A DNA stretch of 5,348 nt from Methylococcaceae bacterium (GTDB lineage Bacteria; Pseudomonadota; Gammaproteobacteria; Methylococcales; Methylococcaceae): contig JAJRDJ010000120.1 in NCBI GenBank assembly GCA_028678445.1, forward strand, positions 1 through 5,348. The letters run 5' to 3'. The position numbers and the translations under genes are program-made. The notes under the pieces were generated by a model. It had not been told where the DNA came from. It ran no database searches and saw nothing but the letters and a program-made list of their open reading frames with translations. Shown here piece by piece: positions 1 through 5,348 of the stretch; position 1 is the stretch's first letter, and each line of letters begins with the position of its first letter.

Positions 1-1
1 C

Positions 2-1633
2 GAAGACAGGAAGGCGGAAGGACCGCACCTCGGGCCGTTGCTCGAACTAGCCACCATTCTCCTCGGCTGCAATAATGCACATCTCCTCATCGGGAAAGAT
101 GGGACGTGGAAAACCGTGGGCGATCCAACCGAGGGAGCATTATTGGCGGCCGGCGCCAAGGCCGGCGGTGATCGAAAACGCATCGAGGAAGAACTGCCGA
201 AACAGCACGAATTCCCCTTCGACTCCGACCGCAAACGGAGTTCGGTCATTCGCAGGATGCCCGACGGAAAGCTTCGCGCTTTCATCAACGGCGCACCCGA
301 CCCGTTGCTGGATCGCTGCACTCACATTTACACCGGCGAGGGAGTCCGTCCCCTGACCGCACAGGACCGAGAGCTTATCCTCGAACAAAACTCCGTGATG
401 GCACGGCAAGCCCTGCGCGTGCTCGGCTCGGCTTGGCGCGACCTGAACAACACCCCGCCCGACGACATGACCGCTGATATGGTGGAGCTCGACCTCGTGT
501 TTGTTGGTTTGACGGGAATGTATGATCCGCCCCGGCCCGAGGCTAAAGCTGCCATTGCAAAGTGTCACGCCGCCGGCATTCGCGTAGTAATGATCACGGG
601 CGACCAGCCGGATACCGCGATGGCTGTTGCGCGGGAAATTGGCCTCGCTTCAACCGACGAGGAGACCATTGCGGGTATCGAGTTGGACAAACTGTCCGAC
701 GATGCACTCCGTACACGCGCCGCTAAGATTGCCGTCTACGCCCGCGTCACCGCAGAGCACAAGCTCCGCATCATTCGCGCCTTGAAAGCCAATCAAGCTA
801 TCGTGGCCATGACCGGCGATGGCGTAAACGACGCCCCAGCCATCACAGGCGCTGACATCGGCATTGCCATGGGTAGAGCAGGAACGGAAGTCACCAAGCA
901 GGCGGCGGACATGATCATCACCGACGACAACTTTGCCACGATCGTCGCTGCTGTCGAAGAGGGCCGGGGCATCTACGACAACATCCGCAAAACGCTTCAA
1001 TACCTGTTGGCGGGCAACACGGGTGAATTGCTGCTCATGACCGTGTGCGTAATCATCGGGCTGCCGACGCCGCTGCTGCCCATTCACCTGCTTTGGATTA
1101 ATCTCGTCACCGACGGCTTGCCCGCACTCTGCCTGGCCACCGACCCCATCGACCCTGACGTTATGAAACGCCACCCGCGCCCCCGATCTGAACGCATTAC
1201 GAACCGCAGTTTCCTCCGCACGATGTTCTTAACCGGCTTCCTCACGGCGGGCATCGCGTTCGCGGTTTACTTGCAGGTCATTAGAACGGAAACCACGGAA
1301 ACGGCCCGCGCTTACGCCTTTGCCGTCCTGATCTTCGCCGAACTCTTGCGGTCCTTCGGTGCACGCAGTGAAACCCAGCCTATCTGGCGCATTTCGCTGT
1401 TCACGAACCGCAACCTTGTCCTCGTGGTGGCGACCTCTTTCGGCATCCAGATGTGGAGTCAACACAACGCGGCTTTGGGCCGCTTTCTCAAGACATCCTA
1501 TATGCCGTTTGCCGATAGCTTCCTGCTGCTCGCCTTGGGCTCTATTCCGCTCATAGTTCTGGAGATAGTGAAGGCCGTTCAGCGAATCCGGCGGCAACAC
1601 ACAACTCAACCAAAAGGGATGGAAAGGACATGA
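2..1633 (+). CDS. P2A-type calcium-transporting ATPase, C-terminal part (5'-truncated by window edge)
   Basis: This is an inner-membrane P-type ATPase that couples ATP hydrolysis to cation (probably Ca2+) export. The frame is open from base 2, so the gene starts upstream. About 543 codons are visible; the actuator domain, M1-M4 and the phosphorylated DKTGT are missing. Visible in order: the nucleotide-domain motif GDPTEGAL (from nt 119), FDSDRKRSS (from 218), a GAPD motif (from 290), DPPR (from 524), ITGD (from 593), and the hinge TGDGVNDAPA (from 812). The C-terminal membrane domain follows from about nt 990. Aligned by eye to SERCA, the site-I calcium ligands look conserved: N and E in NTGE of M5, N/T/D in NLVTDG of M6, and E in FAELLRS of M8. 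This favours Ca2+ over Na+/K+ or heavy metals. Oddity: the normally invariant Lys of the KGAP motif is Asn (codon 287-289). The last bases overlap the pgi start. The TTG at 38 is only an internal codon. The family is certain; the exact ion is inferred. Confidence 0.95.
   Translation, partial: EDRKAEGPHLGPLLELATILLGCNNAHLLIGKDGTWKTVGDPTEGALLAAGAKAGGDRKRIEEELPKQHEFPFDSDRKRSSVIRRMPDGKLRAFINGAPDPLLDRCTHIYTGEGVRPLTAQDRELILEQNSVMARQALRVLGSAWRDLNNTPPDDMTADMVELDLVFVGLTGMYDPPRPEAKAAIAKCHAAGIRVVMITGDQPDTAMAVAREIGLASTDEETIAGIELDKLSDDALRTRAAKIAVYARVTAEHKLRIIRALKANQAIVAMTGDGVNDAPAITGADIGIAMGRAGTEVTKQAADMIITDDNFATIVAAVEEGRGIYDNIRKTLQYLLAGNTGELLLMTVCVIIGLPTPLLPIHLLWINLVTDGLPALCLATDPIDPDVMKRHPRPRSERITNRSFLRTMFLTGFLTAGIAFAVYLQVIRTETTETARAYAFAVLIFAELLRSFGARSETQPIWRISLFTNRNLVLVVATSFGIQMWSQHNAALGRFLKTSYMPFADSFLLLALGSIPLIVLEIVKAVQRIRRQHTTQPKGMERT
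1612..1627 (+). promoter_or_regulatory. Ribosome-binding region of pgi inside the ATPase 3' end
   Basis: Two purine-rich stretches lie within the last ATPase codons: AAAAGGGA (1612-1619), 10 nt before the ATG at 1630, and GGAAAGG (1621-1627), 8 nt before the ATG at 1636. The second spacing is the better one. The site decides between a start that overlaps the ATPase stop as ATGA and one 2 nt beyond it. Confidence 0.5.
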
Positions 1634-3270
1634 GCATGACAACAAATATTCCGCAACTCACCCAACTCGCGGCATGGCAGGCCCTCGAAGCCCATTACTC
1701 GAAAATCCGGGAACTGCATCTTCGAAAGCTCTTCGCGGATGATCCGCAGCGCGGGATTCGCATGACAGTCGAGGCCGCCGGCATCTACCTTGATTATTCG
1801 AAGCACCGAATCACGGACGAAACACTGAGGCTCCTTTTGCAGTTGACGGAGGAGTCTGGTTTGCGGGCTCGCATCGATGCCATGTTCCAAGGCGAGAAAA
1901 TCAACGTCACGGAGAAGCGGGCCGTTCTGCACGTGGCCCTGCGCACCCCCAAAGGGCAATCCATCGTCGTGGACGGCGAAGACGTCGTGCCTCAGGTCCA
2001 CACCGTGCTCGACAAAATGGCCGACTTCTCCACCCGCGTGCGCAGCGGGGTGTGGAAAGGCCACACCGGCAAGCCGATCCGTAACATCATTAATATCGGC
2101 ATCGGCGGATCTGATTTGGGTCCGGTGATGGCCTACGAAGCTTTGCGACAATACAGCCAACGCGACCTGACCTTTCGTTTTATTTCCAACATTGATGGAA
2201 CGGACTTTGCCGAGGCCACCCGCGACCTCGATGCCGCGGAGACACTGTTCATCATTTCGTCGAAAACCTTTACGACCCTGGAGACGATGACCAACGCGCA
2301 CACGGCCCGCGACTGGACTCTCAAGACCTTGAAAGAAGCTGCTGCTGTTGCCAGGCACTTCGTCGCAGTCTCGACTAACGCCGGGGAAGTAGGCAGGTTT
2401 GGCATCGACACAGCAAATATGTTCGAGTTTTGGGATTGGGTCGGCGGGCGATATTCAATGAACTCGGCGATTGGCCTCTCAACGAGGATCGCCATCGGTC
2501 CCGATAATTTCCGCGCATTGCTCGATGGCGCTCATCAGATGGATGAGCATTTCCGCACTGCGCCATTTGAACGCAACCTGCCGGTGCTTATGGGGCTCCT
2601 GGGCATCTGGTATAACAACTTCTTTGGTGCCGAGACCTTGGCGGTTCTTCCCTATGAGCAGTACTTGAAACGCTTCCCGGCGTACCTCCAGCAGTTGACG
2701 ATGGAGAGCAATGGCAAGCGCATCATGCTTGATGGGACTGAGGTCAAGTACCAAACAGGGCCAATTTACTGGGGCGAGCCGGGCACCAATGGCCAGCATT
2801 CTTTCTACCAGCTGATTCATCAGGGAACCAAGCTCATCCCCTGTGACTTCATAGGATTTGTTCAGTCCCTGAACTCTCTCGGCCGCCATCACGACTTGCT
2901 CATGGCCAACATGCTAGCCCAGGCAGAAGCGCTGGCTTTTGGTAAAACGCCGCAGGAGGCTCTGGCTGAAAGCATTCCAGCATGGCTGGTGCCACACCGA
3001 TGCTTTGAGGGCAACCGTCCTTCCAGCGTGATTCTCCTGGAGCGGCTGACTCCGGCGGCGCTGGGGAAGCTCGTTGCACTGTACGAACACAGCGTTTTCA
3101 CGCAAGGTGCCATTTGGAGCATTGACTCATTTGACCAGTGGGGGGTCGAGTTGGGGAAGGCTCTTGCCGCGCGCATCATCCCTGAACTTGAGAAAGGATC
3201 CAATTGTCAGCTCATGCATGACAGCTCAACCAACACCCTGATCGAGCGCTACAATAGGTCCAGCGAATGA
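1630..3270 (+). CDS. pgi: Glucose-6-phosphate isomerase
   Basis: This cytosolic enzyme interconverts glucose 6-phosphate and fructose 6-phosphate in glycolysis and gluconeogenesis. At 546 aa it matches the long bacterial/eukaryotic form (E. coli is about 549). Seen: GIGGSDLG (157-164) and SSKTFTT (210-216) of the sugar-phosphate-binding SIS fold; family signature 1, DWVGGRYSMNSAIG (269-282); catalytic Glu359 in MESNGK; His390 in NGQHSF; and signature 2 with catalytic Lys510 in FDQWGVELGK. No key residue is missing, and the usual C-terminal TNTLIERYN is present. The first ATG (1630) overlaps the ATPase stop. A second ATG at 1636 lies 8 nt after AAAGG (1623-1627) and may be the real start, giving 544 aa. 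Its partner upstream is a Ca2+-ATPase, not another sugar enzyme, so this is probably a co-transcribed pair without an obvious metabolic link. It converges with the gene ending at 3302, only 31 nt away, and I see no clear terminator between them. Confidence 0.98.
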   Translation: MSMTTNIPQLTQLAAWQALEAHYSKIRELHLRKLFADDPQRGIRMTVEAAGIYLDYSKHRITDETLRLLLQLTEESGLRARIDAMFQGEKINVTEKRAVLHVALRTPKGQSIVVDGEDVVPQVHTVLDKMADFSTRVRSGVWKGHTGKPIRNIINIGIGGSDLGPVMAYEALRQYSQRDLTFRFISNIDGTDFAEATRDLDAAETLFIISSKTFTTLETMTNAHTARDWTLKTLKEAAAVARHFVAVSTNAGEVGRFGIDTANMFEFWDWVGGRYSMNSAIGLSTRIAIGPDNFRALLDGAHQMDEHFRTAPFERNLPVLMGLLGIWYNNFFGAETLAVLPYEQYLKRFPAYLQQLTMESNGKRIMLDGTEVKYQTGPIYWGEPGTNGQHSFYQLIHQGTKLIPCDFIGFVQSLNSLGRHHDLLMANMLAQAEALAFGKTPQEALAESIPAWLVPHRCFEGNRPSSVILLERLTPAALGKLVALYEHSVFTQGAIWSIDSFDQWGVELGKALAARIIPELEKGSNCQLMHDSSTNTLIERYNRSSE

Positions 3271-3301
3271 CAGCTCTGGGCTACCTCGACTAAATATTCT
3301 A

Positions 3302-3823
3302 TTAGGCAGGATCCCTATCATTCCAATTATTTCGGGTTTCGCGTGATAGCAAATAGGTCATAAACAATTCCGAGATGTCCTGCTGTTCGTGCAGCATGCG
3401 CACCATCAGCGACTTCTCAATCCTGTCAAGAGTGCAATCTGTCATCGCGACGGCCGTTGCCATACGCAACGGTTGACCTGCGAGGCATCCCTCACCGAAG
3501 AACGAACCGGCATCCAGGATGGCGACAATCGCCTCCTTGCCCTTTTGGGATGTAACCTTTAGCATCACTTGGCCTCGCCGGATGTAGAACAGGGAATCCG
3601 CAGGTTGTCCTTGCTGGAATACATTGCGGCCCATGCCGCATTTTATAACGGTCTTCTCACGGGAAATGCCTTTGCACAGAGATTCCCAATCAATCGTACC
3701 GATTTTTTCTTGGACTCTCCCCACTTTGTTCCGATCCTTACCTTCTAAGGTGGGGTCCTTCATCGGTTTACCCAACGGCTCCTTGGCCTTTCGCGTTGCC
3801 TTATTCTTGGTTCTCGATTGCAT
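3302..3823 (-). CDS. Cyclic-nucleotide-binding-domain protein, Crp/Fnr type lacking the helix-turn-helix
   Basis: The 173-aa protein holds one cNMP-binding beta-barrel domain. An N-terminal tail rich in Lys and Arg (about residues 1-50) is followed by the barrel: FQQGQPADSLFYIRRG (69-84), then the phosphate-binding-cassette region FFGEGCLAGQPLRMATA (108-124, with Gly110-Glu111 and Arg120), then the start of the long dimerisation helix (SELFMTYLLSR). In full-length Crp/Fnr relatives as I know them, this helix leads into a DNA-binding winged helix. Here the chain ends 13 residues later (ETRNNWNDRDPA) and the HTH is absent. Deleting one A in the AAAT near 3330 gives only a few family-like residues, so a simple frameshift does not restore it. 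The frame is open further upstream, to an ATG at 3979, but GAGGAG 6 nt before 3823 fixes the start. It could be a truncated regulator or a stand-alone ligand-binding protein; the ligand is unknown. It is the third gene of the minus-strand row. Confidence 0.85.
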   Translation of the reverse strand: MQSRTKNKATRKAKEPLGKPMKDPTLEGKDRNKVGRVQEKIGTIDWESLCKGISREKTVIKCGMGRNVFQQGQPADSLFYIRRGQVMLKVTSQKGKEAIVAILDAGSFFGEGCLAGQPLRMATAVAMTDCTLDRIEKSLMVRMLHEQQDISELFMTYLLSRETRNNWNDRDPA

Positions 3824-4038
3824 GATGCTCTCCTCTGCCATGATACAGAACCCGATCAGCCGTAAGTCGCGCTGCCGGGGCATAAGTTCTCGGCGGTCGG
3901 TGCCGTCAATGACAGCAAGCGTTTCAATCCGGATCGGCAGTTGGCGCGGACTTTCGCGGATCTTGCTGAGAGGAAGCATCTAATTGCATGACCGTTCAAA
4001 GGGTGGAATCTGCCTGAAAGAGGCGGGCACAACTGCCG
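3824..4038 (-). other. 215-nt leader / intergenic region upstream of the cNMP-domain gene
   Basis: This gap separates the small membrane gene from the cNMP-domain gene on the minus strand. It contains the downstream arm of the hairpin at 4022-4048 and the GAGGAG site. Most of it (3824-3979) is open in frame with the downstream gene but lacks a supported start, and its translation matches nothing I recognise. The gap is long enough to hold a separate promoter. A TTGACG hexamer (3904-3909, read on the minus strand) is present, but no good -10 follows it. Confidence 0.4.
3830..3835 (-). promoter_or_regulatory. Ribosome binding site of the cNMP-domain gene
   Basis: On the minus strand GAGGAG stands 6 nt before the ATG at 3823. 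The alternative upstream starts, 3841 and 3979, have no comparable purine stretch at the right distance. This site therefore shortens the gene by 52 codons compared with the longest open frame. Confidence 0.75.
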
Positions 4039-4048
4039 CTAGCCCGCC
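4022..4048 (-). terminator. GC-rich hairpin over the stop codon of the small membrane gene (candidate terminator or attenuator)
   Basis: Read on the minus strand, GGCGGGC (4048-4042) and GCCCGCC (4028-4022) form a perfect 7-bp stem around a 13-nt loop. The loop can pair further in an alternative fold (GGCA-GTTG-TGCC). The stem starts in the last two sense codons and the stop codon lies in the loop. It is followed by TCTTTC, a poor T-tract, so termination may be partial. The position between the small membrane gene and the cNMP-domain gene would let it lower read-through or protect the upstream mRNA end. Confidence 0.4.
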
Positions 4049-4212
4049 GGATCCTTTTGGCGCGTTGCTTTTACACCCGTTAGAACTCCCAGGCCCAATA
4101 GTACGATTGCACCCACGACAATCCAGCGCGCAGGCACATGCAGCAAATAGGCGCCGTAGGTTAGCCCGCCAATCACGAGAACGAATCCAATGGAGTAAAT
4201 TCCAAACGACAT
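4039..4212 (-). CDS. Small membrane protein with two transmembrane segments, function unknown
   Basis: The 57-aa protein has two hydrophobic helices, about residues 4-24 and 30-48. They are joined by a short HVPARW turn and followed by a polar tail, KATRQKDPAG. The middle WIVVGAIVLLGLGVLTGV and the ending TRQKDP look like a small conserved hypothetical protein that I have seen in many environmental Gram-negative genomes. No function is established that I know of. The start is chosen at 4212 because a strong AGGAGG lies 7 nt upstream; the longer open frame to 4284 adds 24 residues with no Shine-Dalgarno. It is preceded by the glycine-zipper stress protein and followed by the cNMP-domain protein on the same strand. 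A role in the envelope under stress is only a guess from context. Confidence 0.82.
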   Translation of the reverse strand: MSFGIYSIGFVLVIGGLTYGAYLLHVPARWIVVGAIVLLGLGVLTGVKATRQKDPAG

Positions 4213-4219
4213 CGCTTCT

Positions 4220-4225
4220 CCTCCT
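4220..4225 (-). promoter_or_regulatory. Strong ribosome binding site of the 57-aa membrane protein
   Basis: AGGAGG on the minus strand, 7 nt before the ATG at 4212, is a full match to the Shine-Dalgarno core. It settles the start of this short gene against longer in-frame alternatives and suggests high translation. Confidence 0.8.
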
Positions 4226-4230
4226 CGACA

Positions 4231-4255
4231 AATAAAACACAGGGACATGCGTCCC
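4231..4255 (-). terminator. Weak hairpin plus T-rich run between the stress gene and the small membrane gene
   Basis: On the minus strand GGGAC (4255-4251), loop GCAT and GTCCC (4246-4242) form a perfect 5-bp stem, followed within two bases by TGTTTTATT. It lies about 110 nt after the stress-protein stop and just before the AGGAGG of the next gene. The stem is short, so this may be a weak terminator or only a 5'-leader hairpin. Confidence 0.25.
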
Positions 4256-4289
4256 GGCGCGAGTATCCGGCCCCTAAGCGCCAAACCTC

Positions 4290-4366
4290 TTATTGCTGAT
4301 GATCATGATTGTCATCCAACGTTGCGCTCTCAGTCCATATGCACCTCTGATTCAGCCGCGTCATCC
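4290..4366 (-). pseudogene. Remnant of an older C-terminus of the stress protein, beyond the current stop
   Basis: After the TAA at 4367-4369 the minus strand still reads, with one T skipped, as KDDAAESEVHM, a close match to KDDAAKSAVQM just before the stop. A 2-nt gap follows, after which the phase of the repeat gives ESATLDDNHDHQQ and then TAA (4292-4290). This looks like the former end of the gene, displaced by duplication of its last ~21 codons and then decayed. It is inferred from the repeat alignment only. Confidence 0.5.
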
Positions 4367-4436
4367 TTAAATGTCATCCAAGGCTGCGCTCTCAGCCCTC
4401 ATCTGCACCGCTGATTTCGCTGCGTCATCCTTAATC
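4311..4436. repeat. Two-copy tandem repeat (62/64 nt) spanning the stress gene's 3' end and stop
   Basis: Copy A is 4311-4372 (62 nt) and copy B is 4373-4436 (64 nt). Both begin GTCATCCAA, share TGCGCTCTCAG and end in GCGTCATCCTTAA. By eye they match at a little over 80 percent, with one 2-nt gap. On the minus strand copy B encodes the last ~20 residues of the 208-aa protein (KDDAAKS through LDD). Copy A is the same segment again, beyond the stop. The unit length is not a multiple of three, so the second copy falls in another frame. Confidence 0.85.
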
Positions 4437-4993
4437 GCATTGGAGAGCGGCAATCCGCTTCGGACATAGTTCACGGCAGCCTCCCCGGTCGATGAAATAT
4501 CCTGCGCTCCCGTCCTCTCCAGGATCTCCTTAGCGCGCTTCGCCCAGTCGGCATTATCCGAATGCACCGAGAGGAGGATTCCGCCTTCCTTCACTCGAAT
4601 TTCGTAGCGCTTGGCTTCGTGTTCGGAAATCCCCAGGCCGATCAGGGCACCCGTGATCCCGCCGGCCGCACCACCCACGCCCATACCGGCCAGGGCCGCC
4701 ATTATAGGGCCGGCGGCAATAAAGGGGCCTAAACCCGGTATCGCCAGGGCGCCGATGCCCACCAACCATCCCAGTGCGCCTCCCAGCACAGCACCGGTTC
4801 CGGCGCCTACGGCCGCGCCCTCTGGAAACTTGGTGCCTTTGTCATGAGCGAATTCCTTGGAGCCTGCTTTTTGCGGAAATAGCACGGAGATATCCGTATT
4901 CCTAAATCCTGCCTCCTTTAAGACATCGACGGCGTTCTCCACGCTTGAATAATTCATGTAAATACCCAGTACTGCCTCTTTTTTTTGAGCCAT
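4367..4993 (-). CDS. Glycine-zipper general-stress-type protein (YflT/DUF3341-like)
   Basis: The 208-aa protein has three parts. Residues 7-40 (LGIYMNYSSVENAVDVLKEAGF...ISVLFP) look like a small beta-alpha-beta domain of the kind in proteins annotated as general stress, low-temperature-induced or DUF3341. Residues 59-121 are a long stretch of Gly and Ala with GxxxG-like spacing (GAVLGGALGWLVGIGALAIP, then GMGVGGAAGGITGALIGLG), typical of glycine-zipper membrane-inserting segments. Residues 126-171 (EAKRYEIRVKEGGILLSVHS, then a helix and GAQDISSTGE) resemble a second small alpha/beta domain. The tail 172-208 is polar. AGGAG 8 nt before the ATG supports the start. The biochemical role is unknown; an envelope stress role is inferred from the family name only. 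Oddities: codons 3-5 contain a run of eight A, and the 3' end is tandemly duplicated so that the stop lies at the repeat junction. It is the first gene of the minus-strand row. Confidence 0.85.
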   Translation of the reverse strand: MAQKKEAVLGIYMNYSSVENAVDVLKEAGFRNTDISVLFPQKAGSKEFAHDKGTKFPEGAAVGAGTGAVLGGALGWLVGIGALAIPGLGPFIAAGPIMAALAGMGVGGAAGGITGALIGLGISEHEAKRYEIRVKEGGILLSVHSDNADWAKRAKEILERTGAQDISSTGEAAVNYVRSGLPLSNAIKDDAAKSAVQMRAESAALDDI

Positions 4994-5001
4994 GCGGCAC
5001 T

Positions 5002-5008
5002 CTCCTTT
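5002..5008 (-). promoter_or_regulatory. Ribosome binding site of the glycine-zipper stress protein, next to a TATAAA
   Basis: On the minus strand AAAGGAG lies 8 nt before the ATG at 4993. A TATAAA (5013-5008 in minus reading) abuts it and could be a -10 element giving a very short leader. No TTGACA-like -35 is found 17 nt upstream, so a promoter here would need an activator or an alternative sigma factor. The RBS is well supported; the promoter is not. Confidence 0.7.
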
Positions 5009-5220
5009 TTATAACTGTATGATCTGTTTGCCCCGCCTGACCTTCATTTCGCCGGCAGGGGTACGAGCCACAAGGACCAACCTGCAAGCCATGTCATTAC
5101 AGCCTCTGTTCTGCTTTCCCGGTTGAATTGGGCAGGATTCGCTTTGGTGGCGTCCCCCCGTTCCATCGGTCCTCAGCGTTTATTTATACTCCGGGGTGGG
5201 TAGCCTGTCTGTTCGGCAAT

Positions 5221-5258
5221 GCTCACAGAGCTGATCAATAGTGCTCAGGCCTGTGAGC
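5221..5258. repeat. 38-bp inverted repeat able to form a two-part hairpin
   Basis: GCTCACAG (5221-5228) is an exact reverse complement of CTGTGAGC (5251-5258). Inside, after a symmetric 2x2 mismatch, CTGA (5231-5234) pairs with TCAG (5245-5248) around a 10-nt loop. That gives 12 paired positions in a symmetric layout. No T-tract follows on either strand, so it does not look like an intrinsic terminator. It lies about 230 nt upstream of the stress gene and could be an operator, a processing hairpin or part of a repeated intergenic element. Confidence 0.65.
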
Positions 5259-5348
5259 CATACTGAACTGACCCGCCCAATGCTTCACGGTATAAAACAT
5301 CCCTACCTCAAGATGCCTGCGATACAAGGCGGGAGGCGGATGCCAGCC

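Larger units (their letters stand above)
4994..5348. other. Non-coding region upstream of the stress gene, up to the window edge
   Basis: These 355 nt contain no convincing gene on either strand. Open frames are short, lack ribosome binding sites or overlap the stress gene out of frame. The region holds the stress gene's RBS, a second TATAAAT on the minus strand near 5180-5190 that may belong to its promoter, and the inverted repeat at 5221-5258. A 23-codon plus-strand frame from ATG 5280 stays open to the edge, but it has no Shine-Dalgarno and is not called. Confidence 0.6.

Noticed and set aside
650..1174. Long minus-strand open frames opposite the ATPase and pgi genes (also 140-568, 1606-2358, 2479-2892)
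   Set aside because: These are mirror frames of strongly conserved genes, common in GC-rich coding DNA, and have no motifs of their own.
3271..3301. Terminator between the convergent pgi and cNMP-domain genes
   Set aside because: Only short imperfect pairings (CCAG/CTGG around 3260-3280) and no T-tract after a stem.
3880..3909. Possible promoter on the minus strand, TTGACG with TTATGC 18 nt downstream
   Set aside because: The -35 is good but the -10 match is poor. This is too weak to call in sequence of this composition.
3824..3979. In-frame upstream extension of the cNMP-domain gene (52 codons, ATG at 3979)
   Set aside because: No Shine-Dalgarno is found before 3979 and the translation is not family-like. 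The GAGGAG before 3823 gives a better start.
3624..3983. Plus-strand open frame of 119 codons antisense to the cNMP-domain gene
   Set aside because: It lies opposite a gene with recognisable domains and its product has no family features.
4902..5087. Minus-strand open frame of 61 codons overlapping the start of the stress gene
   Set aside because: It overlaps a well-supported gene in another frame, and its composition (Cys, Gly, Arg mix) looks like a shadow frame.
5280..5348. Plus-strand frame from ATG 5280, open to the window edge
   Set aside because: Only 23 codons are visible, with no Shine-Dalgarno and no recognisable motif.

Overview
The window is a piece of bacterial chromosome with moderately high GC (mid-50s percent by eye). 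The layout is compact and Shine-Dalgarno sequences precede most genes. The protein set suggests a Gram-negative environmental bacterium. The style of the Pgi, the Crp-type domain and the glycine-zipper stress protein reminds me of Acidobacteriota, Verrucomicrobiota or Nitrospirota, but no rRNA or other marker is present, so I do not assign a phylum.

Left part, plus strand (2-3270): the C-terminal two thirds or so of a P2A-type (SERCA/PacL-like) calcium-transporting ATPase, cut by the left edge, followed by a full-length glucose-6-phosphate isomerase (pgi). The ATPase stop codon and the first possible pgi start overlap (ATGA), which suggests co-transcription and possibly translational coupling.

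Right part, minus strand (4993 down to 3302): three genes in a row that converge on pgi. In reading order they are a glycine-zipper 'general stress / low-temperature-induced'-type protein of 208 aa, a 57-aa protein with two membrane segments, and a 173-aa cyclic-nucleotide-binding-domain protein that looks like a Crp/Fnr regulator without its DNA-binding half. Each has a good Shine-Dalgarno, which fixes starts well inside the longest open frames for the last two. Proteins of these kinds tend to occur in stress-response accessory clusters. That the three work together is inferred only from order and strand.

The last ~355 bases (4994-5348) hold no convincing gene. They contain the upstream region of the stress gene and a strong 38-bp hairpin-forming inverted repeat.

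The most unusual point is at the 3' end of the stress-protein gene. Its last ~21 codons are tandemly duplicated with a 64-nt period, which is not a multiple of three. The present stop codon lies at the repeat junction, and an apparent older C-terminus (ending N-H-D-H-Q-Q-stop) survives downstream. I see no IS element, CRISPR array, tRNA, rRNA or phage gene, and no clear sign of an undescribed multi-gene system.
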